Assembly (NCBI RefSeq): GCF_000934605.2
Contig: NZ_CP010897.2
Span: 4,402,001-4,466,000, forward strand
DNA from: Pandoraea vervacti
GTDB taxonomy: Bacteria > Pseudomonadota > Gammaproteobacteria > Burkholderiales > Burkholderiaceae
Direction: 5' to 3'
DNA: 64,000 nucleotides
A model generated the notes under the pieces. The model did no database searches. It had not been told where the DNA came from and saw nothing but the letters and a program-made list of their open reading frames with translations. The position numbers and the translations under genes are program-made. Each line of letters begins with the position of its first letter. The stretch's first letter is position 1. Below, one piece after another: positions 31,820-41,139 of the stretch.

Positions 31820-32953
31820 TTACAGAGTCCGCTCTTCCGGACGCGGCGACGGCCACAGGCCGGCCGGACGGTACAGCATGATCAGAATCATGGCCAGACC
31901 GTACAGCAACTGCCGGATCACTTCGGGATCGACGATGACGCTACCGAACAACTTCATCTGCAACGGGCCCATGGTCGAGCGCAGGATCTCGGGGAACGCC
32001 GAGAGCAGCACACCGCCCAGAATCACACCCGGAATATGGCCCATGCCGCCGAGCACCACCATCGAGAGCACGACGATCGACTCCCAGAAGGTGAACGACT
32101 CGGGCGAGACGAAGCCCTGGAACGCCGAGAACATGCCGCCTGCCACACCGCCGAACGACGCGCCCATGGCGAACGCGAGCAGCTTGATGTTGCGCGTGTT
32201 GATGCCCATCGCCTTGGCGGCGATTTCGTCTTCACGGATGGCGACCCAGGCGCGTCCGATACGCGAGTGCTGTAAGCGTACGCAGATGAACGCAATGAGC
32301 AAGGCGAGGAACACGAACAGGTAGTAGTACATGTACACCGAGCTGACCTTGAACCCGAAGAACTCGTGCGCCTTCGAGAAATCGAAGCCGAACAACGAGG
32401 CGGGCTGAATGCCGGTGATCCCCTTCGGGCCGTTCGTGATGTTGACCGGCCGGTCCAGGTTGTTCATGAAGATGCGGATGATCTCGCCGAAGCCCAGCGT
32501 CACGATGGCCAGATAGTCGCCGCGCAGACGCAACGTCGGCGCCCCCAGCAAGATACCGAAGACGGCCGCCACAGCGGCGCCGATCGGAATCGTGAACCAC
32601 ACGGGCACATGCAGCCCGGCGGGGAACAGATGGGCGATCCACTCGAATTGCGACGTGAGGTGAGGCGAGCTAAGGAACGCGGTGACGTAAGCGCCCACGG
32701 CATAGAACGCGATGTACCCCAGATCGAGCAGGCCGGCGAAGCCCACCACGATGTTCAGGCCCAGCGCGAGCATGATGTAGAGCAGCGCGAAGTCGAGCAC
32801 GCGCACCCAGTAGTTGCCGCCGGCGTAGCCCACGAGCACCGGCGCGATGATCGCTGCGATCAGGAAGAATGCGAGGCCGCGATAGGCCTTGCGGGTCGCG
32901 GCCGCCGCGGAAATTTGCGTGGCGCCGTTGGCGGTTGGCACGGGTTGATTCAT
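31820..32953 (-). CDS. livM: Branched-chain amino acid ABC transporter permease LivM
   Basis: A 377-residue inner-membrane permease with about ten helices. Conserved blocks include LALGLNIVVGFAGLLDLGYI and, near the end, FVSPESFTFWESIVVLSMVV followed by GGMGHIPGVILG. It forms the substrate channel with LivH. ATG 32953 starts a hydrophilic 25-residue lead, and 18 bp separate it from livH. Confidence 0.93.
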   Translation of the reverse strand: MNQPVPTANGATQISAAAATRKAYRGLAFFLIAAIIAPVLVGYAGGNYWVRVLDFALLYIMLALGLNIVVGFAGLLDLGYIAFYAVGAYVTAFLSSPHLTSQFEWIAHLFPAGLHVPVWFTIPIGAAVAAVFGILLGAPTLRLRGDYLAIVTLGFGEIIRIFMNNLDRPVNITNGPKGITGIQPASLFGFDFSKAHEFFGFKVSSVYMYYYLFVFLALLIAFICVRLQHSRIGRAWVAIREDEIAAKAMGINTRNIKLLAFAMGASFGGVAGGMFSAFQGFVSPESFTFWESIVVLSMVVLGGMGHIPGVILGGVLLSAFPEILRSTMGPLQMKLFGSVIVDPEVIRQLLYGLAMILIMLYRPAGLWPSPRPEERTL

Positions 32954-32971
32954 GATATCGATCCTCCCGTC

Positions 32972-33922
32972 TTAAGCACGATCTGCCACGCGCTCGCCGA
33001 GCAGACCGCTCGGACGGAACACCAGCACCACGATCAGTACGACGAACGCGAACACGTCCTGGTAGTTACTGCCGAACACGCCACCGGTCAGATCGCCGAT
33101 GTAACCCGCGCCCAGCGCTTCGATCAGGCCCAGCAGCACGCCGCCGACCATGGCCCCTTGCAGGTTGCCGATCCCGCCGAGCACGGCGGCGGTGAACGCC
33201 TTCATGCCGGGGATGAAGCCCATGTAGAAGTGCGCGTTACCGTAGTTCGACGCCATCATGACGCCGGCCAGTGCGGCCAGGCCGCCGCCGAGAGCGAACG
33301 TCGCGGAGATCACGAAGTTCGGGTTCACGCCCATGAGACCGGCGACGTTGCGGTTTTCCGCCGTGGCGCGCATCGCGCGCCCCAGCTTGGTGCGGTTCAC
33401 GAGCTGCGTGAGGCCGAACATCACGAGGAACGCCACGACCACGATCACGATGCCCGTGCCGTTGGTGACCGCGCCCGGATGATCGCCGCGCGGCGGGATG
33501 ATGTTCATCGCGTCGGTGGGCAGCAGTTGCGGGAACGAGAGGGGGTTGCGCGACCAGATCAGCATGGCGATCGTCTGCAAGAGCAGCGACACGCCGATGG
33601 CGGTGATCAGCGGCGCGAGTCGCGGCGCGTTGCGCAGAGGCCGGTAAGCCACGCGCTCGATCACGAAGTTGGCGATGGCACACACGGGCATACACACGAG
33701 CGTGGCAATGGCCAGCATGAGCGCCGGGTTCATGTCCGGCGCGATCTTCAAGAGCAGGTTGATGGTGGACAGCGCGACCATCGCGCCAATCATCATCACG
33801 TCGGCGTGGGCAAAGTTGATGATGCCCAGAATGCCGTAGACCATCGTATAGCCCAGTGCAATGATCGCGTAGACGCTGCCAAGCACGAGGCCGTTCAAGA
33901 TTTGTTGGATAAAAATATCCAT
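32972..33922 (-). CDS. livH: Branched-chain amino acid ABC transporter permease LivH
   Basis: A 316-residue permease beginning MDIFIQQILNGLVLGSVYAI, the usual LivH start, with GYTMVYGILGIINFAHADVM and GLIEALGAGYIG further on. It pairs with LivM. Two stem-loops precede it in the space after livJ, so its transcript is probably less abundant than that of the binding protein. Confidence 0.93.
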   Translation of the reverse strand: MDIFIQQILNGLVLGSVYAIIALGYTMVYGILGIINFAHADVMMIGAMVALSTINLLLKIAPDMNPALMLAIATLVCMPVCAIANFVIERVAYRPLRNAPRLAPLITAIGVSLLLQTIAMLIWSRNPLSFPQLLPTDAMNIIPPRGDHPGAVTNGTGIVIVVVAFLVMFGLTQLVNRTKLGRAMRATAENRNVAGLMGVNPNFVISATFALGGGLAALAGVMMASNYGNAHFYMGFIPGMKAFTAAVLGGIGNLQGAMVGGVLLGLIEALGAGYIGDLTGGVFGSNYQDVFAFVVLIVVLVFRPSGLLGERVADRA

Positions 33923-34033
33923 GAAGCAAACTCCTTGTCCCGGAAACGGGCTCTCGACACGCTAGCCAGATAGGCGCGCGAGGGGGTCGAGAGAACTGCG
34001 GGTTATGAGGCGTAATCCTGTGTCAGGAGGAGG

Positions 34034-34058
34034 GCCGTGCCCGTCATGCAGGCACGGC
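34034..34058. terminator. Stem-loop between livJ and livH (proximal to livH)
   Basis: GCCGTGCC (34034-34041) pairs with GGCACGGC (34051-34058) over a 9-base loop. Read on the liv strand it has no U-run, so partial termination or protection of upstream mRNA from decay is more likely than full termination. Confidence 0.5.
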
Positions 34059-34078
34059 GTCTTTCCGCAGATATCGAT

Positions 34079-34109
34079 ACGGCACCGAACGGGTAGGCTG
34101 CGGTGCCGT
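34079..34109. terminator. Stem-loop just after livJ
   Basis: ACGGCACCG (34079-34087) pairs with CGGTGCCGT (34101-34109) around a 13-base loop, 24 bp after the livJ stop. With the second hairpin it can allow high livJ mRNA while limiting livHMGF. Confidence 0.5.
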
Positions 34110-34132
34110 TTCATGGCGCGAGCGCCCGGGAG

Positions 34133-35341
34133 TTACATCTTCACCACGTCGAGCACGCTCTTCTTCTTGTCCTTGTAGTTGTAGAGCGTAATCACCGGCT
34201 CCTTCATGTCGCCCTTGCTGTCGAAGGCGATGTGACCAATCACACCCTTGTAGTCCGTCGCCGGCATGGCGGCCAGGATCTTGGCCGGGTCGGCCGAGTT
34301 GGCGCGCTTCATGGCGTCGACGATCACGTTGACGGCGTCATACGTGAACGGGGCGTAGATCTGGATCGGCTGGTTGTAACGGGCTTCGTAACGCTTCGAG
34401 AAATCGCCGCCGCCTTCCATCTTCGACAGCGCCATACCCGCTTCCGAGCAGACGATGTTGTCGATGGCGTCGCCAGCGAGTTCGGCCACCTTGTCGGTAC
34501 ACACGCCGTCGCCGGCCAGCACCTTGGCGCCGATGCCCAGTTCCTTCGACTGCTTGGCGAACGGGCCGCCGGTGGCATCCATACCGCCGTACATGATGAT
34601 GTCCGGCTTCTCACCCTTGATCTTGGTCAGAATGGCGCGGAAGTCCGTGGCCTTGTCGTTGGTCGCGTCGTGCGAGAGCACCTTCAGGCCGTTGGCCTTG
34701 GCGGTCTTCTCGAACTCGTCGGCCAGGCCCTTGCCGTAGGCGGTGGCGTCATCGACGATGGCGACCGATTTGGCATTGAGCGACTTGGTCGCATAGTTGG
34801 CGAGTGCCGGACCCTGCTGGGCGTCCGTTGCCACCACACGATAAGTCGTCTTGAAGCCCTGCTGCGTGTAAGCCGGGTTGGTTGCCGACGGCGAGATCTG
34901 CACGATGCCCGCATCGCTATAAATCTTCGATGCCGGAATGGTCGTACCCGAGTTCAAGTGGCCCACCACGGCGACGACCTTCTCGTCGACAAGCTTCTGG
35001 GCAACCTGCGTTGCGGTCTTCGGGTCGGCAGCATCGTCTTCTGCGACCAGTTCCAGTTTGACCGGCTTGCCGTCGATGGTCAGACCGGCCTTGTTGGCTT
35101 CTTCGATGGCGAGGCGTGCACCATTTTCGTTATCTTTGCCCAAGTGAGCAATTTGGCCCGTCAACGGTGCAACGTGACCAATCTTAATGACAACCGCATC
35201 GCCGCCCCCGCTGGCGGCAGTCGTCGCGGCAGGTGCAGAAGCCGCACCCGAAGCGGCCTGCTTTTCTTCTTTCTGGCCGCATGCTGCCAACAGCGTCACT
35301 GCGGCAACTACGGGCAGTACCTTCGCGAACTTGAGTTGCAT
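34133..35341 (-). CDS. livJ: Branched-chain amino acid-binding protein LivJ/LivK (lipoprotein form)
   Basis: A 402-residue exported protein. The signal ends in LLAAC (Cys21), a lipobox, so it is tethered to the membrane as a lipoprotein. A 25-residue Ala/Ser linker follows, then VIKIGHVAPLTGQIAHLGKD, the normal start of the type I binding domain, and PSATNPAYTQQGFKTTYRVV. It captures branched-chain amino acids for LivHMGF. AGGAGA at 35355-35350 (minus strand) supports ATG 35341. The upstream extension to 35470 is not needed. Confidence 0.92.
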   Translation of the reverse strand: MQLKFAKVLPVVAAVTLLAACGQKEEKQAASGAASAPAATTAASGGGDAVVIKIGHVAPLTGQIAHLGKDNENGARLAIEEANKAGLTIDGKPVKLELVAEDDAADPKTATQVAQKLVDEKVVAVVGHLNSGTTIPASKIYSDAGIVQISPSATNPAYTQQGFKTTYRVVATDAQQGPALANYATKSLNAKSVAIVDDATAYGKGLADEFEKTAKANGLKVLSHDATNDKATDFRAILTKIKGEKPDIIMYGGMDATGGPFAKQSKELGIGAKVLAGDGVCTDKVAELAGDAIDNIVCSEAGMALSKMEGGGDFSKRYEARYNQPIQIYAPFTYDAVNVIVDAMKRANSADPAKILAAMPATDYKGVIGHIAFDSKGDMKEPVITLYNYKDKKKSVLDVVKM

Positions 35342-36005
35342 GTGATTATCTCCTGATTGTCGGCGATTAAATAACGCCAATAACGCCAAATCGATGTTTC
35401 GTATGCGAAACGCGCGCATTGTAACTCCATTCTTTGCGGCTGCGACGCCCGCAGCCACAGGGTTTTCCATAATGGAGGACTAAGGTTTTATACCGACTTG
35501 TGCAACCCTATTTTTTCAAAAGCGCAACCCCGAAATTGTGAATGGTTTTACGCACCCGCACGCTGCTCAACGGGCGGCTTCGTGGTGCAACCGGTGCACC
35601 ATTTGAGGGCCCGGATGCTGTATCAAACTAATAAGCAATTAGCATGCCCATTGAATTTGGAGGGTTCTTTCTAATTAAACAGGTATATAAATAATTAGAT
35701 TCCGGAAAACCAGACGTCGTTTACTTTTGCCAATTCCATATCTGTTGAATTTGGAATACCGTAATTCGGTTTTGGCTGACAAGACGTTTAAACTACGAAA
35801 GTCGGCTGCGCGGAAGTTTTGCAAAACTGATGCCGCGAATGCGCAAACACCGCACCCCGTTTCACGAGACCACGGCAGCAGGGTCCTGCGGCAGTCGGGC
35901 TGCGAAGCTCGCCGGGTGGGAGCGCCCAGGCTGTGATGATGCGTCGTCGACTTCGATGCAACGGGGCGGCGCGCCGCGCGCGCGGCGGGGGACAAAACAG
36001 CGGAC
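35342..36005. other. Upstream region of livJ and gap to ispH
   Basis: About 660 bp with no convincing gene. The first 130 bp upstream of livJ should hold its promoter (TATAAA on the minus strand near 35495 is a candidate -10, no good -35 found). The middle part is AT-rich and contains an inverted repeat, TCTAATTA (35670-35677) with TAATTAGA (35692-35699). The ORFs here have no ribosome binding sites or recognisable products. Confidence 0.5.
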
Positions 36006-36006
36006 G

Positions 36007-36043
36007 AAAAAAAACCGGGCGCGTCCGTGACGGCACCCGGTTT
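36007..36043 (-). terminator. Intrinsic terminator after ispH
   Basis: On the minus strand AAACCGGG and CCCGGTTT (36043-36036 and 36019-36012) enclose a smaller inner stem and are followed by eight T. It lies about 60 bp after the ispH stop. Confidence 0.8.
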
Positions 36044-36105
36044 GTCGGCCATGCGGGGTTCCCGCCGGCCGTGGTACGACTATTGAATGACGAGCGCGGC
36101 GGCGC

Positions 36106-37080
36106 TCAGCCTGCCGCGACCTGCGCGAGACCCTTCGGCAGCGGGAACGCGATGTTCTCTTCCACGCCATCGAGCACCTTGACCTGATTGACGCCCAGCT
36201 CACGCAAGCGCGACACGATCGACTGCGCCAGCACTTCGGGCGCCGACGCTCCGGCGGTCACGCCGATGCGGCGCTTGCCGTCGAACCACTCCGGTTTGAG
36301 CTGATCGGGGGAGTCCACCATATAGGCGGGCACGCCCATCTTTTCGGCGACTTCGCGCAGACGGTTCGAGTTGGAGCTGTTGGGGCTACCGACCACCACC
36401 ACCACGTCGCACTGCGGCGCCATGAATTTCACGGCGTCCTGGCGATTCTGCGTGGCGTAGCAGATGTCCTGCTTCTTCGGCTCGGTGATTTCCGGGAAAC
36501 GCTTCTTGAGCGCGTTGATGACTTCGGCGGCGTCATCGACAGACAGCGTCGTTTGCGTCACGTAGGCGAGCTTGCTTTCATCGGCTACTTGCAACGCGAG
36601 CACGTCTTCGATCGTCTCCACGAGGAACATGCCCTCGCCCGACTGGCCCATCGTGCCTTCGACTTCCGGGTGACCCTTGTGGCCGATCATGATGATCTCG
36701 AGCCCCTGTCCACGCATCTTGGCGACCTCGACGTGAACCTTCGTCACGAGCGGACAGGTGGCGTCGAAAATGCGCAGACCGCGCGATTCGGCCTCGGCAC
36801 GCACGGCTTGCGACACGCCGTGGGCGCTGAAGATCAGCGTGTTGCCCGACGGAACGTCCGACAACTCCTCGATGAAAATCGCGCCCTTCTTGCGCAGATT
36901 TTCGACGACATACACGTTGTGCACGATTTCGTGACGCACGTAAATCGGTGCACCGTACATTGCCAGGGCGCGCTCGACGATCTCGATCGCGCGGTCGACA
37001 CCCGCGCAAAAGCCGCGCGGCTGTGCCAACAGGATTTCTGCATCCGACAGCATCGGTGCTACGTCTTGGGTGGCGCTCAT
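36106..37080 (-). CDS. ispH: 4-hydroxy-3-methylbut-2-enyl diphosphate reductase
   Basis: A 324-residue iron-sulfur enzyme making IPP and DMAPP in the last step of the MEP isoprenoid pathway. The three cluster cysteines are in PRGFCAGVDRAIEIVE (Cys25), FDATCPLVTKVH and DICYATQNRQ; HEIVHN and SAHGVS are the conserved active-site blocks. Length is normal. ATG 37080 comes 8 bp after fkpB, the common ispH-fkpB pairing of proteobacteria, so the two are co-transcribed. Confidence 0.95.
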   Translation of the reverse strand: MSATQDVAPMLSDAEILLAQPRGFCAGVDRAIEIVERALAMYGAPIYVRHEIVHNVYVVENLRKKGAIFIEELSDVPSGNTLIFSAHGVSQAVRAEAESRGLRIFDATCPLVTKVHVEVAKMRGQGLEIIMIGHKGHPEVEGTMGQSGEGMFLVETIEDVLALQVADESKLAYVTQTTLSVDDAAEVINALKKRFPEITEPKKQDICYATQNRQDAVKFMAPQCDVVVVVGSPNSSNSNRLREVAEKMGVPAYMVDSPDQLKPEWFDGKRRIGVTAGASAPEVLAQSIVSRLRELGVNQVKVLDGVEENIAFPLPKGLAQVAAG

Positions 37081-37088
37081 TTCGATTC

Positions 37089-37544
37089 CTACAGAATGCC
37101 GATAATCTGGACTTCGAACACGATCGGCTGGCCCGCCAACGGATGGTTGAAGTCGAACAATGCCCAGCCGTCGCCCAGTTCGCGCAGGATGCCCGCATAA
37201 CGGCCACCGCTCGGCGCGTTGAACTCAACCAGATCGCCAACGCTATATTCTTCGCCAAAGTTGCTGTTCTCCTGCAACGTCTTCATCGAGACGCGTTGCA
37301 GCAGCTCCGGATTGCGCGGGCCGAACGCCTGCTCCGGCGCCAGCTCGATCCGGCGACGCTCCCCCACGGCCATGCCCAGCATCGCCTGCTCCAGCGTCGG
37401 CGCCATCTGGCCGCCGCCCAGTTGCAGCGTCGCGGGTGTGCCTTCGAAAGTGTTGACAATGTCCGCGCCGTCGGGCGCGCCGATCCGGTAGTGGAGCGTC
37501 AGATAGGAATTGTCTTGAACCACGGGGGTTGCAACAGAACTCAT
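37089..37544 (-). CDS. fkpB: FKBP-type peptidyl-prolyl isomerase FkpB (SlpA)
   Basis: A 151-residue cytoplasmic prolyl isomerase and chaperone. LTLHYRIGAPDGADIVNTFE and ERRRIELAPEQAFGPRNPEL flank the inserted chaperone flap; the C-terminal HPLAGQPIVFEVQIIGI is the conserved FKBP end. The first gene of the ispH pair. ATG 37544 is the natural start. Confidence 0.92.
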   Translation of the reverse strand: MSSVATPVVQDNSYLTLHYRIGAPDGADIVNTFEGTPATLQLGGGQMAPTLEQAMLGMAVGERRRIELAPEQAFGPRNPELLQRVSMKTLQENSNFGEEYSVGDLVEFNAPSGGRYAGILRELGDGWALFDFNHPLAGQPIVFEVQIIGIL

Positions 37545-37711
37545 GGGGGTCTCACAGCAAGGTCAAGCTATTATTGTAAGCGACGACGCGTTGCGCGTCC
37601 GGCTCCCCATCATCGCAGCCCCGAATTTTTCCGTCGACGGCTGTTCCCCTGTATGAGTTATTGGCGACACCCGCGATCATGCGCGCGACCGTGTCCGCCG
37701 CCGGAGTCGTC

Positions 37712-38386
37712 ATGTCCATCGCTCACTGGCCGCCCGCCGAGCGCCCCCGCGAAAAGATGCTCGCCCATGGGCCGGGCGCCCTGTCGGATGCCGAGTTACT
37801 CGCCATTTTGTTACGCACCGGCTCGCACGGGCGCAACGCCGTCGATCTAGGCCGCGAGTTACTCACTCGCAGCGGCTCGCTGACCCGCCTGCTGGCTACG
37901 CCGTTCGAGACGTTGCGTCAGCTCCCCGGGCTGGGGCAGGTCAAGGCCCTCCAGTTTCAGGCGTCGCTGGAAGTCGCGCGCCGCATGCTGCGCGAAGGGC
38001 TGCAGTCGGGCTGCATGCTCGACTCCCCCGCCCGGGTTCGCGACTATTTGCGCCTCACGTTGCAGGACATGTCGCGCGAGCGTTTCGTCTGCCTGTTTCT
38101 GGACGCCGCGCACCGCCTCATCGGCACTCGCATCATGTTCGAGGGAACGCTGACACAGACCTGCGCTTACCCGCGCGAAATCGTCCGTGCCGCGCTCGAC
38201 GTGCATGCGGCCGCAGTGATCGTCGCGCACAATCACCCGTCCGGCATCCCGGCACCCAGCGCGGCGGACCTGGCGCTCACGCGCCAGTTGGGCGACGGGC
38301 TGGCCCTGATGGAAGTCCGGCTGCTCGATCATTTCATCGTTGCCGGCGATACCGTGTACTCCCTGGCGGAGGGTGGCCACATGTAA
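37712..38386 (+). CDS. radC: RadC family JAB/MPN-domain protein
   Basis: A 224-residue protein. Residues 1-95 contain a helix-hairpin-helix region (LRQLPGLGQVKALQFQASLE); the rest is the JAB metalloprotease-like fold with the metal motif AAVIVAHNHPSGIPAPSAAD. Despite its name, RadC is not needed for radiation resistance in E. coli and its role is uncertain. GGAG at 37702-37705 selects ATG 37712 over the upstream TTG. It is divergent from fkpB. Confidence 0.92.
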   Translation: MSIAHWPPAERPREKMLAHGPGALSDAELLAILLRTGSHGRNAVDLGRELLTRSGSLTRLLATPFETLRQLPGLGQVKALQFQASLEVARRMLREGLQSGCMLDSPARVRDYLRLTLQDMSRERFVCLFLDAAHRLIGTRIMFEGTLTQTCAYPREIVRAALDVHAAAVIVAHNHPSGIPAPSAADLALTRQLGDGLALMEVRLLDHFIVAGDTVYSLAEGGHM

Positions 38387-38573
38387 CTTTGGGACGTAGC
38401 AAGGGCTTGCGGGCAACGTCGACGACGCGAAATGTGACGCCGAACAACACCTTGCCCACAAATTTGGCAAGCGGTTCGCATTCGAGCGCCGTTTACGCTA
38501 TGATCCGTCCCTTCCCCGAATCTCCGACAGACGTGTTCCGCCAGGGACTTACGTCCTACATCGACGAAAGCGA

Positions 38574-38603
38574 TTGATTTGTCTGGGATTTTTGTGGTAT
38601 TAT
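38574..38603 (+). promoter_or_regulatory. Promoter for the rpmB-rpmG operon
   Basis: TTGATT (38574-38579) and TATTAT (38598-38603) with an 18-bp spacer give a good sigma-70 promoter; transcription would start near 38610, about 50 bp before rpmB. Confidence 0.6.
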
Positions 38604-38662
38604 CGCGGTCTGTCTTTTCGACTCACCTTTTTTTACACAGAATTCTGGGTTAGGAGTGCTTC

Positions 38663-38896
38663 ATGGCACGCGTATGTCAAGTGACCGGGAAAGCGCCGAT
38701 GGTCGGCAACAACGTTTCCCACGCCAATAACAAAACCAAGCGCCGTTTCCTCCCGAACTTGCAAAATCGCCGGTTCTGGGTTGAGAGCGAAAACCGTTTT
38801 GTGCGCCTGCGCCTTTCGAACGCTGGCCTGCGCCTGATCGATAAGGTCGGTATCGATGCCGTTCTCGCGGACCTGCGTTCGCGTAACGCCATCTAA
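38663..38896 (+). CDS. rpmB: 50S ribosomal protein L28
   Basis: A 77-residue protein starting MARVCQVTGKAPMVGNNVSH, followed by the basic NKTKRRFLPNLQNRRFWVE stretch that contacts 23S rRNA. Full length for L28. TAGGAG 10 bases upstream supports ATG 38663. It is followed by rpmG after 16 bp. Confidence 0.97.
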   Translation: MARVCQVTGKAPMVGNNVSHANNKTKRRFLPNLQNRRFWVESENRFVRLRLSNAGLRLIDKVGIDAVLADLRSRNAI

Positions 38897-38912
38897 GTTT
38901 TAGGAGCTCATC

Positions 38913-39080
38913 ATGGCAAAAGGCGCTCGCGACAAGATCAAGCTGGAATCGACCGCAGGCACGGGTCATTTCTACACGACCACCAAGAACAAGCGTACCC
39001 ATCCGGAAAAGATGGAAATCAGCAAGTTCGATCCGGTGGCTCGTAAGCACGTGCCGTACAAAGAAACCAAGATCAAATAA
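38913..39080 (+). CDS. rpmG: 50S ribosomal protein L33
   Basis: A 55-codon gene beginning MAKGARDKIKLESTAGTGHF and ending VPYKETKIK. This is the cysteine-free (zinc-independent) form of L33. AGGAG at 38902-38906 sets ATG 38913. It forms an operon with rpmB, closed by a terminator 40 bp later. Confidence 0.96.
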   Translation: MAKGARDKIKLESTAGTGHFYTTTKNKRTHPEKMEISKFDPVARKHVPYKETKIK

Positions 39081-39120
39081 GATCAACAGGTTTCATCGCG
39101 GTAGCTTGCTACTGCGTTCG

Positions 39121-39147
39121 ATACCCCGCCTCTGGCGGGGTATTTTC
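39121..39147 (+). terminator. Intrinsic terminator after rpmG
   Basis: ATACCCCGCC (39121-39130) and GGCGGGGTAT (39134-39143) form a perfect 10-bp stem with a TCT loop, then TTTCG. Confidence 0.85.
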
Positions 39148-39322
39148 GTTTGGGCGTCCCGAAAATCGTCGCGCTACGCTATGCGTAGTCATGTGACGCA
39201 CAATTTCCCCGATGTGCGCATAGGGTCATGTGTCAGGCGCGTATTGACTCGCTATACTGGCTCATCTCCCATAACGCGGGTCACGCCTTGTCATCGCGTC
39301 GATCCCAGACACCACGCGTATC

Positions 39323-40927
39323 ATGAATTTCGATGTCGTCATCGTCGGCAGCGGGCTTGCCGGTCAATCCGTCGCCCTGCATCTGGCCAATACCTGCCGC
39401 GTGGCGCTGGTCGCCAAACGCCCCATGCCGGAAGGCGCGAGCGACTGGGCGCAAGGCGGCATTGCCGCAGTACTGGATTCCACCGACAGTGTCGACGAAC
39501 ACGTCGCCGATACGCTCATCGCCGGCGCCGGCCTGTGCGACGAGGCCGCCACGCGATTCATCGTCGAACATAGCCGCGAAGCCATCGAATGGCTCATCGA
39601 CCAGGGCGTTCCCTTCACGCGCGATGCAGAAGCCGAGCTTGGCTTCCATCTGACGCGCGAAGGCGGTCACAGCCATCGCCGCATCATTCACGCAGCCGAC
39701 GCGACCGGCCATGCCGTGATCACCACGCTCACCGAGCGTGTACGTCGGCATCCGAACATCACCCTTTTGGAAAATCACTTTGCCGTCGATCTGATCACGT
39801 CGGACCGTGCCGACGCCGCGCCGACGGCGGGCCGTCACTGCCAGGGACTCTACGTACAGGATCTGAGGACGGGCGAAGTGCACGCAGTGACCGCGCGCCA
39901 CACGGTGCTTGCCACCGGCGGCGCAGGCAAGGTCTATCTCTATACGACGAACCCCGACACCGCGACAGGCGACGGCATTGCCATGGCCTGGCGCGCCGGC
40001 TGCCGGATCGCGAATATGGAATTCATCCAGTTCCATCCGACGTGCCTTTACCATCCGTACGCCAAGTCGTTCCTGATTTCGGAGGCGGTGCGCGGCGAAG
40101 GCGGACGACTCGTATTGCCGGACGGCACCCGCTTCATGCTGCAACACGATCCCCGGGCCGAGTTGGCGCCTCGCGATATCGTCGCGCGCGCGATCGATTT
40201 CGAGATGAAGAAACACGGCCTCGACTGCGTCTACCTCGATATCAGCCATCAAAGCCCAGAGTTTCTGCGCGAGCACTTCCCGACGATTCTCGCGCGCTGT
40301 GCTGAACTCGGCATCGACATTACGAAGCAACCGATCCCGGTTGTTCCCGCAGCGCACTATACGTGCGGCGGGATCGTCACGGACATGCACGGCCGCACGG
40401 ATCTGCCAGGACTGTATGCCGTCGGCGAAGCCACCTATACCGGATTGCACGGCGCGAATCGTCTGGCGAGCAACTCGCTGCTGGAATGCATCGTGCTCGG
40501 AAAAGCCACAGCGCAAGACATTCAGCGCGGCGAGTCGACACGTCCAGACGTTACCGATGTACCCGCCTGGGACGAGAGTCGCGTCTCCGATGCCGACGAA
40601 GAAGTTGTCGTCGCCCACAACTGGGACGAATTGCGACGCATGATGTGGAACTACGTCGGGATCGTGCGCACGACCAAACGACTCGAACGGGCGCAGCATC
40701 GCATTGCCCTGCTGCGCGAAGAGATCGCCGAGTACTACGCGAATTTCCGTGTGAGCCGCGATCTGCTGGAACTGCGCAATCTGGTGGACGTTGCATCGCT
40801 GATCGTCGATAGCGCGCTATCGCGACGCGAGAGCCGTGGCCTGCATTTTTCGCGCGACTTTCCGGACACACTGCCCAAGGCGCTGCCGACGGTGCTTTCG
40901 CCCCGATTGGCGCAACGCCGGCGCTGA
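39323..40927 (+). CDS. nadB: L-aspartate oxidase
   Basis: A 534-residue flavoenzyme that oxidises L-aspartate to iminoaspartate for NAD synthesis. The FAD motif is FDVVIVGSGLAGQSVALHL; other conserved blocks are GASDWAQGGIAAVLD, TGGAGKVYLYTTNPDTATG, MEFIQFHPTCLYHP and GLHGANRLASNSLLECIVLG. Length is normal. It faces nadA-nadC convergently with a terminator between, so the three NAD genes are close but transcribed as two units. Confidence 0.96.
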   Translation: MNFDVVIVGSGLAGQSVALHLANTCRVALVAKRPMPEGASDWAQGGIAAVLDSTDSVDEHVADTLIAGAGLCDEAATRFIVEHSREAIEWLIDQGVPFTRDAEAELGFHLTREGGHSHRRIIHAADATGHAVITTLTERVRRHPNITLLENHFAVDLITSDRADAAPTAGRHCQGLYVQDLRTGEVHAVTARHTVLATGGAGKVYLYTTNPDTATGDGIAMAWRAGCRIANMEFIQFHPTCLYHPYAKSFLISEAVRGEGGRLVLPDGTRFMLQHDPRAELAPRDIVARAIDFEMKKHGLDCVYLDISHQSPEFLREHFPTILARCAELGIDITKQPIPVVPAAHYTCGGIVTDMHGRTDLPGLYAVGEATYTGLHGANRLASNSLLECIVLGKATAQDIQRGESTRPDVTDVPAWDESRVSDADEEVVVAHNWDELRRMMWNYVGIVRTTKRLERAQHRIALLREEIAEYYANFRVSRDLLELRNLVDVASLIVDSALSRRESRGLHFSRDFPDTLPKALPTVLSPRLAQRRR

Positions 40928-41069
40928 GAAACCGCCGCGATGGCCGGTAGCACGCTGCGAAACCAAGAATCCGTTGCTCACATGGCGTGTCACGCCTCGC
41001 CCGATCACCAAGGGCGGGGGGAGGTGCAGAAGGTGCGGAAGGCGCAGAAGCCATAGAAGCGCAGAAAGC

Positions 41070-41101
41070 AAAAGGCCGCAGGTTGACCCCTGCGGCCTTT
41101 T
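41070..41101. terminator. Bidirectional terminator between nadB and nadC
   Basis: AAAAGGCCGCAGG (41070-41082) and CCTGCGGCCTTTT (41089-41101) form a perfect 13-bp stem with a TTGACC loop. A and T runs on both sides let it serve both strands. Confidence 0.88.
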
Positions 41102-41139
41102 CACGTCCACCTCGCGCGCAGCAGCGCAGGCAGCAACGT

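Noticed and set aside
38389..38577. Small ORF between radC and rpmB
   Set aside because: No ribosome binding site; the region holds the rpmB promoter.
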